Positions 7,003-14,410 of a DNA stretch of 17,896 nt are shown here, piece after piece. Positions within the stretch are counted from its first letter, which is position 1; every line of letters starts with the position of its first letter. The notes under the pieces are model-generated. The model was not told the origin of the DNA, did not search any database, and saw only the letters and a program-made list of their open reading frames with translations. The position numbers were made by a program, and so were the translations under genes. Origin of the DNA: JAFGGT01 sp036733165 (lineage in GTDB: Archaea; Methanobacteriota_B; Thermococci; Methanofastidiosales; NM3); the NCBI GenBank assembly GCA_036733165.1, contig DAINBB010000029.1, positions 1 through 17,896 on the forward strand. The letters run 5' to 3'.

Positions 7003-7633
7003 CTCTATCACAGATATCATTCAATTCTAAAAAGGATTTTTTGGGGTCATCCTTAAAAACCCCCGATCCCGCAACAAAATGATCGGCCCCGCACCTCTTC
7101 AGTTCCAGGATGTTGTTCTTCCCTACGCCGCCATCCACGAGGATGTCGAACTCATGACCGTCGATGTTCCTGATATCGTTCAGTCTTCTGACAGAATCGT
7201 ATGTCGACTCTTCAAACTTGGCTCCGCCGAATCCAGGATATACACCCATCAAAACAATAAAGTCCACAGATGCGATAATATCTGGTGGTATATCTCTTGT
7301 ATCAGGATTCACGGCCACCCCCACCCTGGCCCCCTTGGGAAAATCAAGGTCGTCTGGATGTAGCCCTGTCTCAAGATGGTAGGAGACCCAAGAATGAGGT
7401 ATGGACTTGAAGATATCTATGAATCTTTGAGGGTCATTGACCATGTAATGGACATCCAGCTCAAAGCCGAATTCCTTGTATATCTCCTCTATCATCTTGG
7501 GACCAAAGCTCAGATTTGGAACAAAAACGCCGTCCTCGATATCCACATGTATCATCTTGGCAAGTCCTCTGAGGGGTTCTAATTTGTCCCTCAAATGCAA
7601 ATGCGATGTGGAGAGTATGGAAGGCAAGATCAT
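6995..7633 (-). CDS. rpe: Ribulose-phosphate 3-epimerase
   Basis: The 212-residue TIM barrel has the family's metal and acid/base residues: H29 and D31 in IHVDIEDG, H62 in DVHYMV, and D167 in LVDGGVG, plus HLET at 86-89, PGFGG at 133-137 and GSGVF near the end. It interconverts ribulose 5-phosphate and xylulose 5-phosphate in the non-oxidative pentose phosphate pathway. MGVYPGFGGAKF departs from the common MxVxPGFGGQxF at two positions (Tyr and Ala), so a somewhat different substrate such as allulose 6-phosphate is a weak alternative. It is the first gene of the operon. The ATG has an in-frame TAG directly before it and a GTGAT ribosome binding site five nucleotides away. A TATA-like TTTTTTAA at 7670-7677 would give a 10-15 nt leader, unlike the leaderless units elsewhere in the window. 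Confidence 0.95.
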   Translation of the reverse strand: MILPSILSTSHLHLRDKLEPLRGLAKMIHVDIEDGVFVPNLSFGPKMIEEIYKEFGFELDVHYMVNDPQRFIDIFKSIPHSWVSYHLETGLHPDDLDFPKGARVGVAVNPDTRDIPPDIIASVDFIVLMGVYPGFGGAKFEESTYDSVRRLNDIRNIDGHEFDILVDGGVGKNNILELKRCGADHFVAGSGVFKDDPKKSFLELNDICDRDV

Positions 7634-7669
7634 CTATCATCACTGAATGAAAGGTGGTAACCGTTTGAC

Positions 7670-7677
7670 TTAAAAAA
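7670..7677 (-). promoter_or_regulatory. TATA box of the pentose phosphate operon
   Basis: The minus strand reads TTTTTTAA about 40 nt upstream of the rpe start. It predicts an RNA start near 7648 and a short leader containing the GTGAT ribosome binding site. It lies back-to-back with the AMP phosphorylase promoter. Confidence 0.45.
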
Positions 7678-7722
7678 CATTATGGTCTGCGTTTTTTTTC
7701 CGTAACGGCCCCATGCATAATC

Positions 7723-7730
7723 TTATTATA
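7723..7730 (+). promoter_or_regulatory. TATA box of AMP phosphorylase
   Basis: TTATTATA is centred 25.5 nt before ATG 7752. This predicts a leaderless mRNA and rejects the upstream in-frame ATG at 7713, which lies before the box. Confidence 0.65.
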
Positions 7731-7751
7731 ATATATGATATATTTAGACAT

Positions 7752-9257
7752 ATGGATCTTACAGTTAAGAAGTTTGACCTTGAGGCGGGCAAAAGGTACA
7801 CCGTTATCATGAACGAGAGGGATATGTTGTTGGAACGTATCCACTCGGGCGACAGGGTAATGGTCACCGGCCCGGCCGATTCTATAAAAGCCTTCGTGAA
7901 TTCCACCAAAAAAGTTGTCAAAAAGGGGGAAGTAGGTCTTTTTCAGGAGGTATCTGAGAAGACCGGCCTCAATAACAACGGTGTTGCAAAGGTCGAATTC
8001 GCCTCCCTTCCGGACTCTGTCCATGCGATAAGAAAGAAGATGAAGGGTGAGAGACTTTCAAAGGAACAGATATTCCAGATAGTCTTCGATGTTGTCGAAC
8101 AGAATCTGAGCGAGGCCGAGATAGCTGCCTTTCTCGTTTCACAACAGACGATCGGCATGGACATCGAGGAAGTGGAGTACCTTACAAGGGCGATGGCGGA
8201 TTATGGCGAGAAGGCGGAGTACGAGAAGACCACTTTCACAAAACACTCTGTGGGCGGGGTGCCCGGAGACTCGAAGGTATCTCTCATCAACGTTCCAATA
8301 GTGGCGGCGGGCGGCCTTTTCATCCCAAAGACATCGTCAAGGGCCATCACATCCCCCTCGGGGACATCGGACACCATGGAGGTCCTCTCGGAAGTGGAGT
8401 TCTCCATCGAGGAGATCAAAGAGATCGCCAAGAAGAGCAATGCCGCATTGGCATGGGGCGGTTCATTGAACATGGCGCCTGCAGACGACATGCTCATAAG
8501 GGTCGAAAGGCCGCTTAAACTGGACCCCTTGTCCCAGATGCTGGCATCGATAATGTCCAAGCAGATAGCCAACGACGTCGATTTCATGCTGTTGGACATA
8601 CCTGTGGGAAAAGGCGCAAAGGTGGAGACGGAGGTGGAGGCGAGGAAGATAGCCGCCAGCTTCAGGGACCTTGCGGACAGATTGGGCATATATCTCCGAA
8701 CTGTCATCACATACGGGGGGCAACCCGTCGGGCATGCCATAGGACCCGCATTGGAGGCCATAGAGGCTCTGGACACCCTCTCGAACAAGGGACCCGCAAG
8801 CGTGACGGAAAAATCGATCGCGTTGTCCGGCGTGATGTTCGAGATGGGGGGGCTTGCCGCCAACGGCCAAGGAAACGAGATGGCGAAAAAACTGCTGACA
8901 TCTGGAAAGGCCCTCGAGAAGTTCCTGCAGATCATCGAACTTCAGGGGGGCAATCCAAAGATAAAGAAGTCTGACATACAGGTGGGTGACAAGACCTTCG
9001 ACATCCTTGCCAAGAACGATGGATACATAACAAGGGTGTCCAATGATGGGATCTGCAAGATAGCCCATCTGGCCGGCGCGCCAAAAGACAAGGGAGCGGG
9101 AATATACCTGCATAGGAAGGTCGGATACTACGCCAAGCAGGGGGAACCTTTATTTACGATATATTCTGAGAGTGAGAAGAAGCTTGACGATGCTATAAAC
9201 CACGCTTTGAAGCATCAACCCATCTCCATCGAGGGAATGATAATAGAAGAGCTCTAG
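7752..9257 (+). CDS. deoA: AMP phosphorylase
   Basis: This 501-residue protein belongs to the thymidine-phosphorylase superfamily, archaeal AMP phosphorylase branch, whose length is about 500 residues. An N-terminal domain of about 85 residues (absent from bacterial thymidine phosphorylases) precedes the helical and phosphate-binding domains. Signatures are TKHSVGGVPGDSK at 163-175 and SSRAITSPSGTSD at 195-207, the archaeal form of the family signature. The enzyme phosphorolyses AMP (and CMP, UMP) to base and ribose 1,5-bisphosphate, which in archaea feeds ribose-1,5-bisphosphate isomerase and type III RubisCO; neither is in this window. It is divergent from the pentose phosphate operon with a shared 118-bp intergenic region, so coordinated control of pentose supply is plausible. 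The beta-CASP gene starts 8 nt after its stop. Confidence 0.95.
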   Translation: MDLTVKKFDLEAGKRYTVIMNERDMLLERIHSGDRVMVTGPADSIKAFVNSTKKVVKKGEVGLFQEVSEKTGLNNNGVAKVEFASLPDSVHAIRKKMKGERLSKEQIFQIVFDVVEQNLSEAEIAAFLVSQQTIGMDIEEVEYLTRAMADYGEKAEYEKTTFTKHSVGGVPGDSKVSLINVPIVAAGGLFIPKTSSRAITSPSGTSDTMEVLSEVEFSIEEIKEIAKKSNAALAWGGSLNMAPADDMLIRVERPLKLDPLSQMLASIMSKQIANDVDFMLLDIPVGKGAKVETEVEARKIAASFRDLADRLGIYLRTVITYGGQPVGHAIGPALEAIEALDTLSNKGPASVTEKSIALSGVMFEMGGLAANGQGNEMAKKLLTSGKALEKFLQIIELQGGNPKIKKSDIQVGDKTFDILAKNDGYITRVSNDGICKIAHLAGAPKDKGAGIYLHRKVGYYAKQGEPLFTIYSESEKKLDDAINHALKHQPISIEGMIIEEL

Positions 9258-9261
9258 GTGA
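9257..9261 (+). promoter_or_regulatory. Ribosome binding site of the beta-CASP gene
   Basis: GGTGA begins on the last base of the AMP phosphorylase stop codon and sits four nucleotides before ATG 9266. It matches the 16S rRNA tail complement GGAGGTGAT and shows that the second gene of this unit starts by Shine-Dalgarno recognition. Confidence 0.65.
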
Positions 9262-9265
9262 ATCA

Positions 9266-11047
9266 ATGCAGATAAAATGGTTAGGGGGGGCCGGTGAGGT
9301 CGGCCGCTCCTGTATTTACTTAAAGGACAATAACTTCAGGTGCCTCCTCGACTGCGGCGTGAAGCTGTCCTCGGACGACATGTACCCCGATCTTTCAGAT
9401 ATCAACTTTTCCAAATTGAACGCCGTGATAGTCAGCCATGCACACCTCGACCATTGCGGATATGTGCCATTCCTGTTCGCACACGGGTACAGGGGACCCG
9501 TCTATACAACACATCCGACCAGGCGTATCTCCAGGATAATGCAGGATGACTTTGCCTCCATACAAAAGGATGAGGCGGGATGGGGGCCATACTGGAGGGA
9601 TGATGTGCGCCTGACCAAGAAACACACCATCTCACTGGACTACGGCGAGAAGAAGGAGATAGGACACAACATATTTCTCACATTCCACAACGCAGGACAC
9701 ATACTCGGTTCCGCCCAGACGCTCATCGAGACGCCGTACCATTCATTGCTGTACTCCGGAGACATCAACATGGATGTGAACAGGATCATGGACAAGGCCG
9801 ACACCAACATACAGACGGACAGCCTGATAATAGAGTCAACATATGGCGCAAGGAACGACAAGCATTCCCTTCTCGAGGACAGTGAAAGGGAACTGATAGA
9901 GCTTATCAACAACACGCTCTCCAATGGGGGGAAGGTGATAATCCCGGTCTTCGCCATAGGAAGGGCGCAGAACATCCTGGTTACATTGAAAAGGGCATTT
10001 GAGGACGGGAAGCTCAACGTCCCCATATACCTTGATGGCATGCTCCAGAAAATAAACGAGATATATGATGATTATCCCGAATGGATGAACAGCGAGATGT
10101 ACTCGATGTTCAAGGATTCGAATCCCTTCGATTGCCCGATGTTCATAAACGTGCACGATAGGGGCAACGTGATTGCATCAAAGGACCCGGTAGTTGTGGT
10201 GACGACAGCCGGAATGATGTCCGGAGGTCCCGTGATATCATATTTCAAGGCGTGGGGGAATGACCCTAGGAACGCCCTGATCCTGGTCGGGTACCAGGTC
10301 GAGGGGACCCTTGGAAGGTCGCTTCTAGATGGTGAGAGGGAGATCACCCTGGACGGAAAGAAGCTATTTGTGAACGCACAGGTCCATTCAACCAGCTTCT
10401 CCGCCCATGCAGACCATGACGGGTTGCTGGAATACGTTTCCAGTCTCAAGAAAAGGCCCAAGAACATCTTCCTCAATCATGGGGACCCCGCAAAGCTCAA
10501 GGAGCTTGCCGAAGACCTGGGGGAAAACGCAATCATTGCCGAACAGATGGTGACCTACACCCTGGAGGCGGCAAGGACGGGATTCGAGCCCATCGAACCA
10601 TCATTCTCCAAGGAAGACATAGAGATGGTGATCACCACACCGAGGGACGAGATCATAAAGAACTACATGATCCAGATCATCAGGTCGACCCGCAAGGAGC
10701 TTAGGATATCGGGTTATATAGACACCGCCCTTACCAATGAGATAATCGAGGCGATGAGAAGGAATGTGAAGGTCAAGGCAATGATAAGGCACCTTACAAG
10801 ACCTTCCAACAAAGAGGCATACAAGCTTTTGGCATCCCATGGCGCAGAGATAAAGGAGAACAGGGACCTTCACGCACGCATGGTGATATCGGATGACAGA
10901 TACGCCCTCATATCTTCGGCAGATCTCACTAGGGACAGCTTCTATGACCATTACGAGGCAGGATTCCTGGTGAAGGACAAGGCAATGGTCAACAAGGTGC
11001 TCTCGTTCTTCCAACGCATATGGGGCGAGTCCTACGAGGTCGGATGA
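9266..11047 (+). CDS. Beta-CASP metallo-beta-lactamase nuclease fused to a PLD-like domain
   Basis: The 593-residue protein has two parts. Residues 1-440 are a complete beta-CASP RNase of the CPSF73/RNase J type: D29, the H58-x-H60-x-D62-H63 motif, H145 in GHILGS, D166 in YSGD, E190 in IESTYG (motif A), H381 in FSAHADH (motif B) and H405 in NHGDP (motif C; Asp replaces the more usual Glu). It should process or degrade RNA with two zinc ions. Residues about 460-590 look like one phospholipase D half-domain: IIRSTRKELRISGYID, then H536-x-R538-x4-D543 followed by ISSADLT, with a downstream Glu in YEAGFLVKD. The canonical Lys of HxK is Arg here. No KH domain, the usual partner of archaeal CPSF homologues, is seen. 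It is co-transcribed with AMP phosphorylase, and its last 16 nt overlap the convergent radical SAM gene. Confidence 0.88.
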   Translation: MQIKWLGGAGEVGRSCIYLKDNNFRCLLDCGVKLSSDDMYPDLSDINFSKLNAVIVSHAHLDHCGYVPFLFAHGYRGPVYTTHPTRRISRIMQDDFASIQKDEAGWGPYWRDDVRLTKKHTISLDYGEKKEIGHNIFLTFHNAGHILGSAQTLIETPYHSLLYSGDINMDVNRIMDKADTNIQTDSLIIESTYGARNDKHSLLEDSERELIELINNTLSNGGKVIIPVFAIGRAQNILVTLKRAFEDGKLNVPIYLDGMLQKINEIYDDYPEWMNSEMYSMFKDSNPFDCPMFINVHDRGNVIASKDPVVVVTTAGMMSGGPVISYFKAWGNDPRNALILVGYQVEGTLGRSLLDGEREITLDGKKLFVNAQVHSTSFSAHADHDGLLEYVSSLKKRPKNIFLNHGDPAKLKELAEDLGENAIIAEQMVTYTLEAARTGFEPIEPSFSKEDIEMVITTPRDEIIKNYMIQIIRSTRKELRISGYIDTALTNEIIEAMRRNVKVKAMIRHLTRPSNKEAYKLLASHGAEIKENRDLHARMVISDDRYALISSADLTRDSFYDHYEAGFLVKDKAMVNKVLSFFQRIWGESYEVG

Positions 11048-12576
11048 TCGACCACGTCCCCCTTCACACTGCGAAGCATGTGCCCGGTGACCCTTGCGTT
11101 GATAAGTCTGTCAAGGCCAAGCCTGCCGGGCACCCCCACCACCAGGGGATATGTGCCGACCTGTCTTGCAAAGGTGGTGTTGCCATCATATACCTCCGTT
11201 CGCAGCGACCTGAGCAATGTGCCTGACGGCACCAATCTCTGCAACATCGGGTAGTCTATTTCCTTTCTTATCTCATTGCGCCATTTCCAATACTTGTCCC
11301 TGTTCTTTCTCAGGAACTTGCCCCGTGTCGAGTCCCCCATTCTGGTGCCTGGAAAAAGGACGACCTCCCGTATGTTTATCCTCCTCAACATGAGGCCCGC
11401 ATCCAATATCCTGCGAAGCCAGAGCATGTTCTCCTCATGTGTGGATCTTGACTCGCCGTCCAGACCGAACAGGATATTGATCCCCGGAAGGAGGCAAGGC
11501 ATTCCGTTATGGCCCCTCATGGCCCCCACCTCGTTTATCAGCGCTATCTTCTCGAACACGATGTCAGGGCCATTGTGAAGGTCATTGTTTTCTACGACCT
11601 TCCCATCGAAGCTCTCGACACCCAAGCTTGCCACATTTCCCGGACTGCAGTACTTGACAAGCACCTTTGTCTTCTCTACGTTCACGAAAAGGGGATTTGC
11701 ATTGTCTATGTGAAGGATGTCGGATATCTTGCTTAGTCCTCCGAAGAGATTTTCCAGGGTCTCCTCGTTCCCATACGAGTATATGCATGTCTGTTTCCCC
11801 ACCCTGAAGTTCCTCAGTCCAGAAGAGGAGAGGGACCTGGCCTCCCTTATAATGTCCTTTGGGTCCCGCCTGACAACGTCCGGGCTCTTAAGCTTCTCGA
11901 TGCAAAATGAGCAAGGTTGTTGTTTCGCGCAACCGGACATGGTTTCTATCTCGGCGATGAGGAAACTTGGATTGTGGGGCAGTTGATCTACGATCGCAGC
12001 GCCATAAGGGGCTATCTCCCCAATGATCCCGTACTTGTCCTCAACTGTTGGAACATCCGTAAAGTTGTTCTCAAGCAATTTGTCCAAGACCAGCTCCACC
12101 TCCGGAACTATCATGTCGAAGTATTCCCTTTCCGCGCTCAGGCCCCTTGCCATCCTGCCCCCATAAAGCCCGGATCCGATGGTCGATGCCGGACCGGTAA
12201 GGATCTTGAACTTATGGTCAAGGCCCAGGGCGCTCAATAATCTCATGGATTCCACAGTGGTGCCCGGACTCGCAGAAAGATATTTTCCAGGAGTGTGCAT
12301 CCCGGCGATGACTATGATGACATCGCTTCTTGAGAGCAGTTCACGGGCCATCTCGGCATTTGGTGTCGTGTTTCTGAGACCAATGTGTGTCTTCATGTCC
12401 CCTTCGATATCGTGCTGCTTGAACTGGGACCTAATGTCATCGATCGTTAGGTAATGTGCATCCGTCCTGCATCTCCTCAAGGCCCCAAAGATGTAACGCG
12501 GATATGTCCCGATATAGGGCATCACCCCCAGGCCGGATGGCTCGTCGGTGTAGCAATCGATAATGGAAACCCTCAT
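11032..12576 (-). CDS. Archaeal radical SAM protein (COG1031-like)
   Basis: With ATG 12576 the protein has 514 residues. An N-terminal domain holds MRVSIIDCYTDEP, GLGVMPYIG and AGMHTPGKYL, typical of an archaeal family of Fe-S oxidoreductases I recall as COG1031. The cluster motif is C216-x5-C222-x2-C225 (SGCAKQQPCSFC), longer than the usual CX3CX2C, and is followed by a TIM-barrel-like half. The last 50 residues (PLVVGVPGRL...RVTGHMLRSVKG) resemble the family's basic C-terminal region, but the helix-hairpin-helix expected after it is absent. The reaction is unknown; RNA or cofactor modification is a guess. The frame is open to ATG 12636, but those 20 residues have no family counterpart. A TATA box centred 25.5 nt before ATG 12576 supports the shorter start. 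The 3' end overlaps the beta-CASP gene tail-to-tail. Confidence 0.82.
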   Translation of the reverse strand: MRVSIIDCYTDEPSGLGVMPYIGTYPRYIFGALRRCRTDAHYLTIDDIRSQFKQHDIEGDMKTHIGLRNTTPNAEMARELLSRSDVIIVIAGMHTPGKYLSASPGTTVESMRLLSALGLDHKFKILTGPASTIGSGLYGGRMARGLSAEREYFDMIVPEVELVLDKLLENNFTDVPTVEDKYGIIGEIAPYGAAIVDQLPHNPSFLIAEIETMSGCAKQQPCSFCIEKLKSPDVVRRDPKDIIREARSLSSSGLRNFRVGKQTCIYSYGNEETLENLFGGLSKISDILHIDNANPLFVNVEKTKVLVKYCSPGNVASLGVESFDGKVVENNDLHNGPDIVFEKIALINEVGAMRGHNGMPCLLPGINILFGLDGESRSTHEENMLWLRRILDAGLMLRRINIREVVLFPGTRMGDSTRGKFLRKNRDKYWKWRNEIRKEIDYPMLQRLVPSGTLLRSLRTEVYDGNTTFARQVGTYPLVVGVPGRLGLDRLINARVTGHMLRSVKGDVVDHPTS

Positions 12577-12597
12577 TCCTACCACATAGAGGCCGTG

Positions 12598-12605
12598 CCA
12601 ATAAA
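12598..12605 (-). promoter_or_regulatory. TATA box of the radical SAM gene
   Basis: The minus strand reads TTTATTGG, centred 25.5 nt before ATG 12576, in the 52-bp gap after the GTPase stop. It suggests the radical SAM gene can be transcribed separately from the GTPase operon and with a leaderless mRNA. Confidence 0.45.
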
Positions 12606-12628
12606 CAGTTTGCGAAGGAATGGGGGTG

Positions 12629-13618
12629 TCATACATCCAACGCCTTGAACTTCTTGAACTCCGGATCGTTGGATATCATTTCCTCTAATAACAACTTTAG
12701 GTCTTCCATCCCATCTCCGTCCATTGCAGAGACCCTCACATCTGCATCTGTCCCCTCATCGCTGACATCCATCTTGTTCTGCACAAGAATGGTTGGCATC
12801 GGAAAGAGCTCCCTGATCTCGTTGTACAGCGACATCTGCTCCTCTACGCTGTATTTGCGTGACACGGAGGCGTCGATGACGAATATCAGTATGTTGGCCA
12901 GGTGCGCGATGGCGGATATTGCTTTCTTTTCTATCTCATTTCTTTCTGAGACGGGCCTGTCAAGCACCCCGGGGGTGTCTATGACCTTTATATTTTGGTA
13001 CTTGTATGTGAAGCTGCCGATGTTGATGCCTGTGGTCGTGAACGGATAGGCAGCTATCTTTGGTCTCGATATTGTAAGCTTTGTGAGAAGCGTAGACTTC
13101 CCAACATTTGGGTAACCTGCTATGACCACTGTGTAGTCGTCCGAGGATATCGGCGGGATCTCCTTCATTTTCTCCCGCTTATCGTTGAGGTTCCCAGATA
13201 CTTCGTCCAGATTCCTCAGCAAGGACGCGTACTTCCCATAAGCGTCTTTTCTTATGGCTATGATCTTTTCCCTGTCCTTGGTCTTTTCCATCTTCTTTAG
13301 TGAGTTCTTTTTTACCTTGATTATGGAGTTGATAGTTTGCTTTATGACTGATAGCTCATTCCACAGCTCGTCCACATCCGCCACTATCTCTATCATCTCA
13401 AAAGTGAAACTGTCCAGTTCGTCAAACTTTGGATATCTGTCCAGGATCTTCTGCAACGATGCAATGATTATCTCGGCAGCCCTGGAGACCATTTCGGTCT
13501 CCCTTTTTTTGAAAAGTGCCGATTTGGAACCCTTTTGCTTCAATACTATCTTGGATGTTCTGGAAAATGCCTTGTTTATTATCTCATCCGTTCGAAGGAC
13601 TGGGATGGATTTGAACAT
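12629..13618 (-). CDS. Nog1/Obg-type GTPase, likely in large-subunit ribosome assembly
   Basis: The 329-residue protein has the archaeal Nog1-like architecture: a helical N-terminal domain (1-155, highly charged), then a G domain. G1 is GYPNVGKST at 168-176, the switch I region is FTTTGINIG (193-201), G3 is DTPG at 214-217, G4 is NKMD at 281-284 and G5 is SAMDGDG at 297-303. GYPNVGKS with TTxG is diagnostic of the Obg-HflX superfamily. Nog1 homologues bind the large ribosomal subunit during maturation; this role is inferred from the family. The start ATG shares its A with the TAA of the DUF2110 gene upstream (TAATG), and GGTGA lies six nucleotides before it, so translation is coupled to DUF2110. 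Confidence 0.93.
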   Translation of the reverse strand: MFKSIPVLRTDEIINKAFSRTSKIVLKQKGSKSALFKKRETEMVSRAAEIIIASLQKILDRYPKFDELDSFTFEMIEIVADVDELWNELSVIKQTINSIIKVKKNSLKKMEKTKDREKIIAIRKDAYGKYASLLRNLDEVSGNLNDKREKMKEIPPISSDDYTVVIAGYPNVGKSTLLTKLTISRPKIAAYPFTTTGINIGSFTYKYQNIKVIDTPGVLDRPVSERNEIEKKAISAIAHLANILIFVIDASVSRKYSVEEQMSLYNEIRELFPMPTILVQNKMDVSDEGTDADVRVSAMDGDGMEDLKLLLEEMISNDPEFKKFKALDV

Positions 13619-14283
13619 TATAGCTCACCGACGATGCCCAGTCTGGCCATTCTCAACCTGTTTCCGACCAAATGCACTATGCCAGGGGGATCGACACCTC
13701 CCCTGCAGACCAAAACAAAGGAATCGCTGCACAAATCCATTATTTCAACGGAATTCTTGAAAGATGAATTATTTAAAATGTTGAGGATCTGTTCTTTCGA
13801 GGTCTTCGAGACCATTATATTGCCATCTTTCAGATATTTATCTGACCATTCGCGGTTGATGGTCCCCCATACTTTTTCAGTGCCTCTTTCAACCCTTATC
13901 AGGTCGATCTTTACGCAGAGACCGTCGATCAGGCCCTTGGAGTAAACATATTCCCTGGTTGATTGTCTGCCTCCGAACAATTCTCTTAACGAATTAAGGC
14001 TTATGAGCACGTCCTTTTGTGAATTGATGTCGCAGAAGACGCCGAATCCGTATTTGCCAACATCGACCAGACGGCCGTAGTAAGCCTCACCGACAGTTAG
14101 GTCCGCAAACAAGTGCCCCTCGACATACCTCTCCCTTAGATAGTTTACAAATATATCCTCATCATCACCACTGGCTTCCACTATCGTGAATCCAGGTCTA
14201 TATGAAACATCAAAAATGACATCTAAATCCACCAATGAGGATATGTCATTTTTACTTATCTCGCCTTTCAATACTACTTTCAC
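13618..14283 (-). CDS. DUF2110 family protein with an S1-like segment
   Basis: The protein has 221 residues from GTG 14283 (223 from ATG 14289). It resembles the archaeal DUF2110 family, which I recall as often neighbouring the TFE gene, as it does here. Residues about 65-95 (VGEAYYGRLVDVGKYGFGVF) look like an S1/OB-type RNA-binding strand pattern, and a Cys-containing C-terminal stretch ends in RMARLGIVGEL. No catalytic motif is visible, and no membrane or signal segment. GTG is chosen because the TATA box at 14304-14311 is only about 18 nt from the ATG but 24.5 nt from the GTG, so the ATG would lie upstream of the RNA start. It is the first gene of a unit with the GTPase, with a 1-nt stop/start overlap, which points to a role in translation or ribosome assembly. 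Confidence 0.75.
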   Translation of the reverse strand: MKVVLKGEISKNDISSLVDLDVIFDVSYRPGFTIVEASGDDEDIFVNYLRERYVEGHLFADLTVGEAYYGRLVDVGKYGFGVFCDINSQKDVLISLNSLRELFGGRQSTREYVYSKGLIDGLCVKIDLIRVERGTEKVWGTINREWSDKYLKDGNIMVSKTSKEQILNILNNSSFKNSVEIMDLCSDSFVLVCRGGVDPPGIVHLVGNRLRMARLGIVGEL

Positions 14284-14303
14284 AGACATTGGTCCAATCC
14301 GCC

Positions 14304-14311
14304 ATATATAA
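14304..14311 (-). promoter_or_regulatory. TATA box of the DUF2110-GTPase unit
   Basis: The minus strand reads TTATATAT, a near-consensus box. It places the RNA start at about 14281-14283, on a GTG, not on the ATG at 14289. Confidence 0.65.
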
Positions 14312-14382
14312 GTTTAACCATATTGTACGTTCATAAAAGATTACAAATTGGTAAAAAGAAGTCTTATTTATAAATATGATGT

Positions 14383-14410
14383 AAAAAAGACCACCTTGGA
14401 CAAAAAGGTG
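14383..14410 (-). terminator. Intrinsic-type terminator after tfe
   Basis: Immediately after the tfe stop, the minus strand forms CACCTT-TTTGTCC-AAGGTG (6-bp stem, 7-nt loop, 14410-14392), followed three nucleotides later by TTTTTT (14388-14383). With the separate promoter at 14304 it makes tfe a monocistronic unit. Confidence 0.55.

Noticed and set aside
8201..9113. Two minus-strand open frames (8201-8935 and 8463-9113) inside AMP phosphorylase
   Set aside because: Both are shadows caused by the codon bias of the plus-strand gene; the encoded sequences are low-complexity Ser/Pro/Ala- or His/Cys-scattered without motifs.
12577..12636. Twenty-residue N-terminal extension of the radical SAM protein, with an ATGTATGA overlap to the GTPase stop
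   Set aside because: The overlap is attractive and resembles the rpe/tktN junction, but the TATA box lies inside the extension and the family N-terminus begins at MRVSIIDCY.
14366..14375. Palindrome ATTTATAAAT between tfe and DUF2110
   Set aside because: It could be a TATA box in either direction, but downstream on the minus strand there is only a six-codon frame, and on the plus strand only an antisense frame to tfe. No gene supports it.
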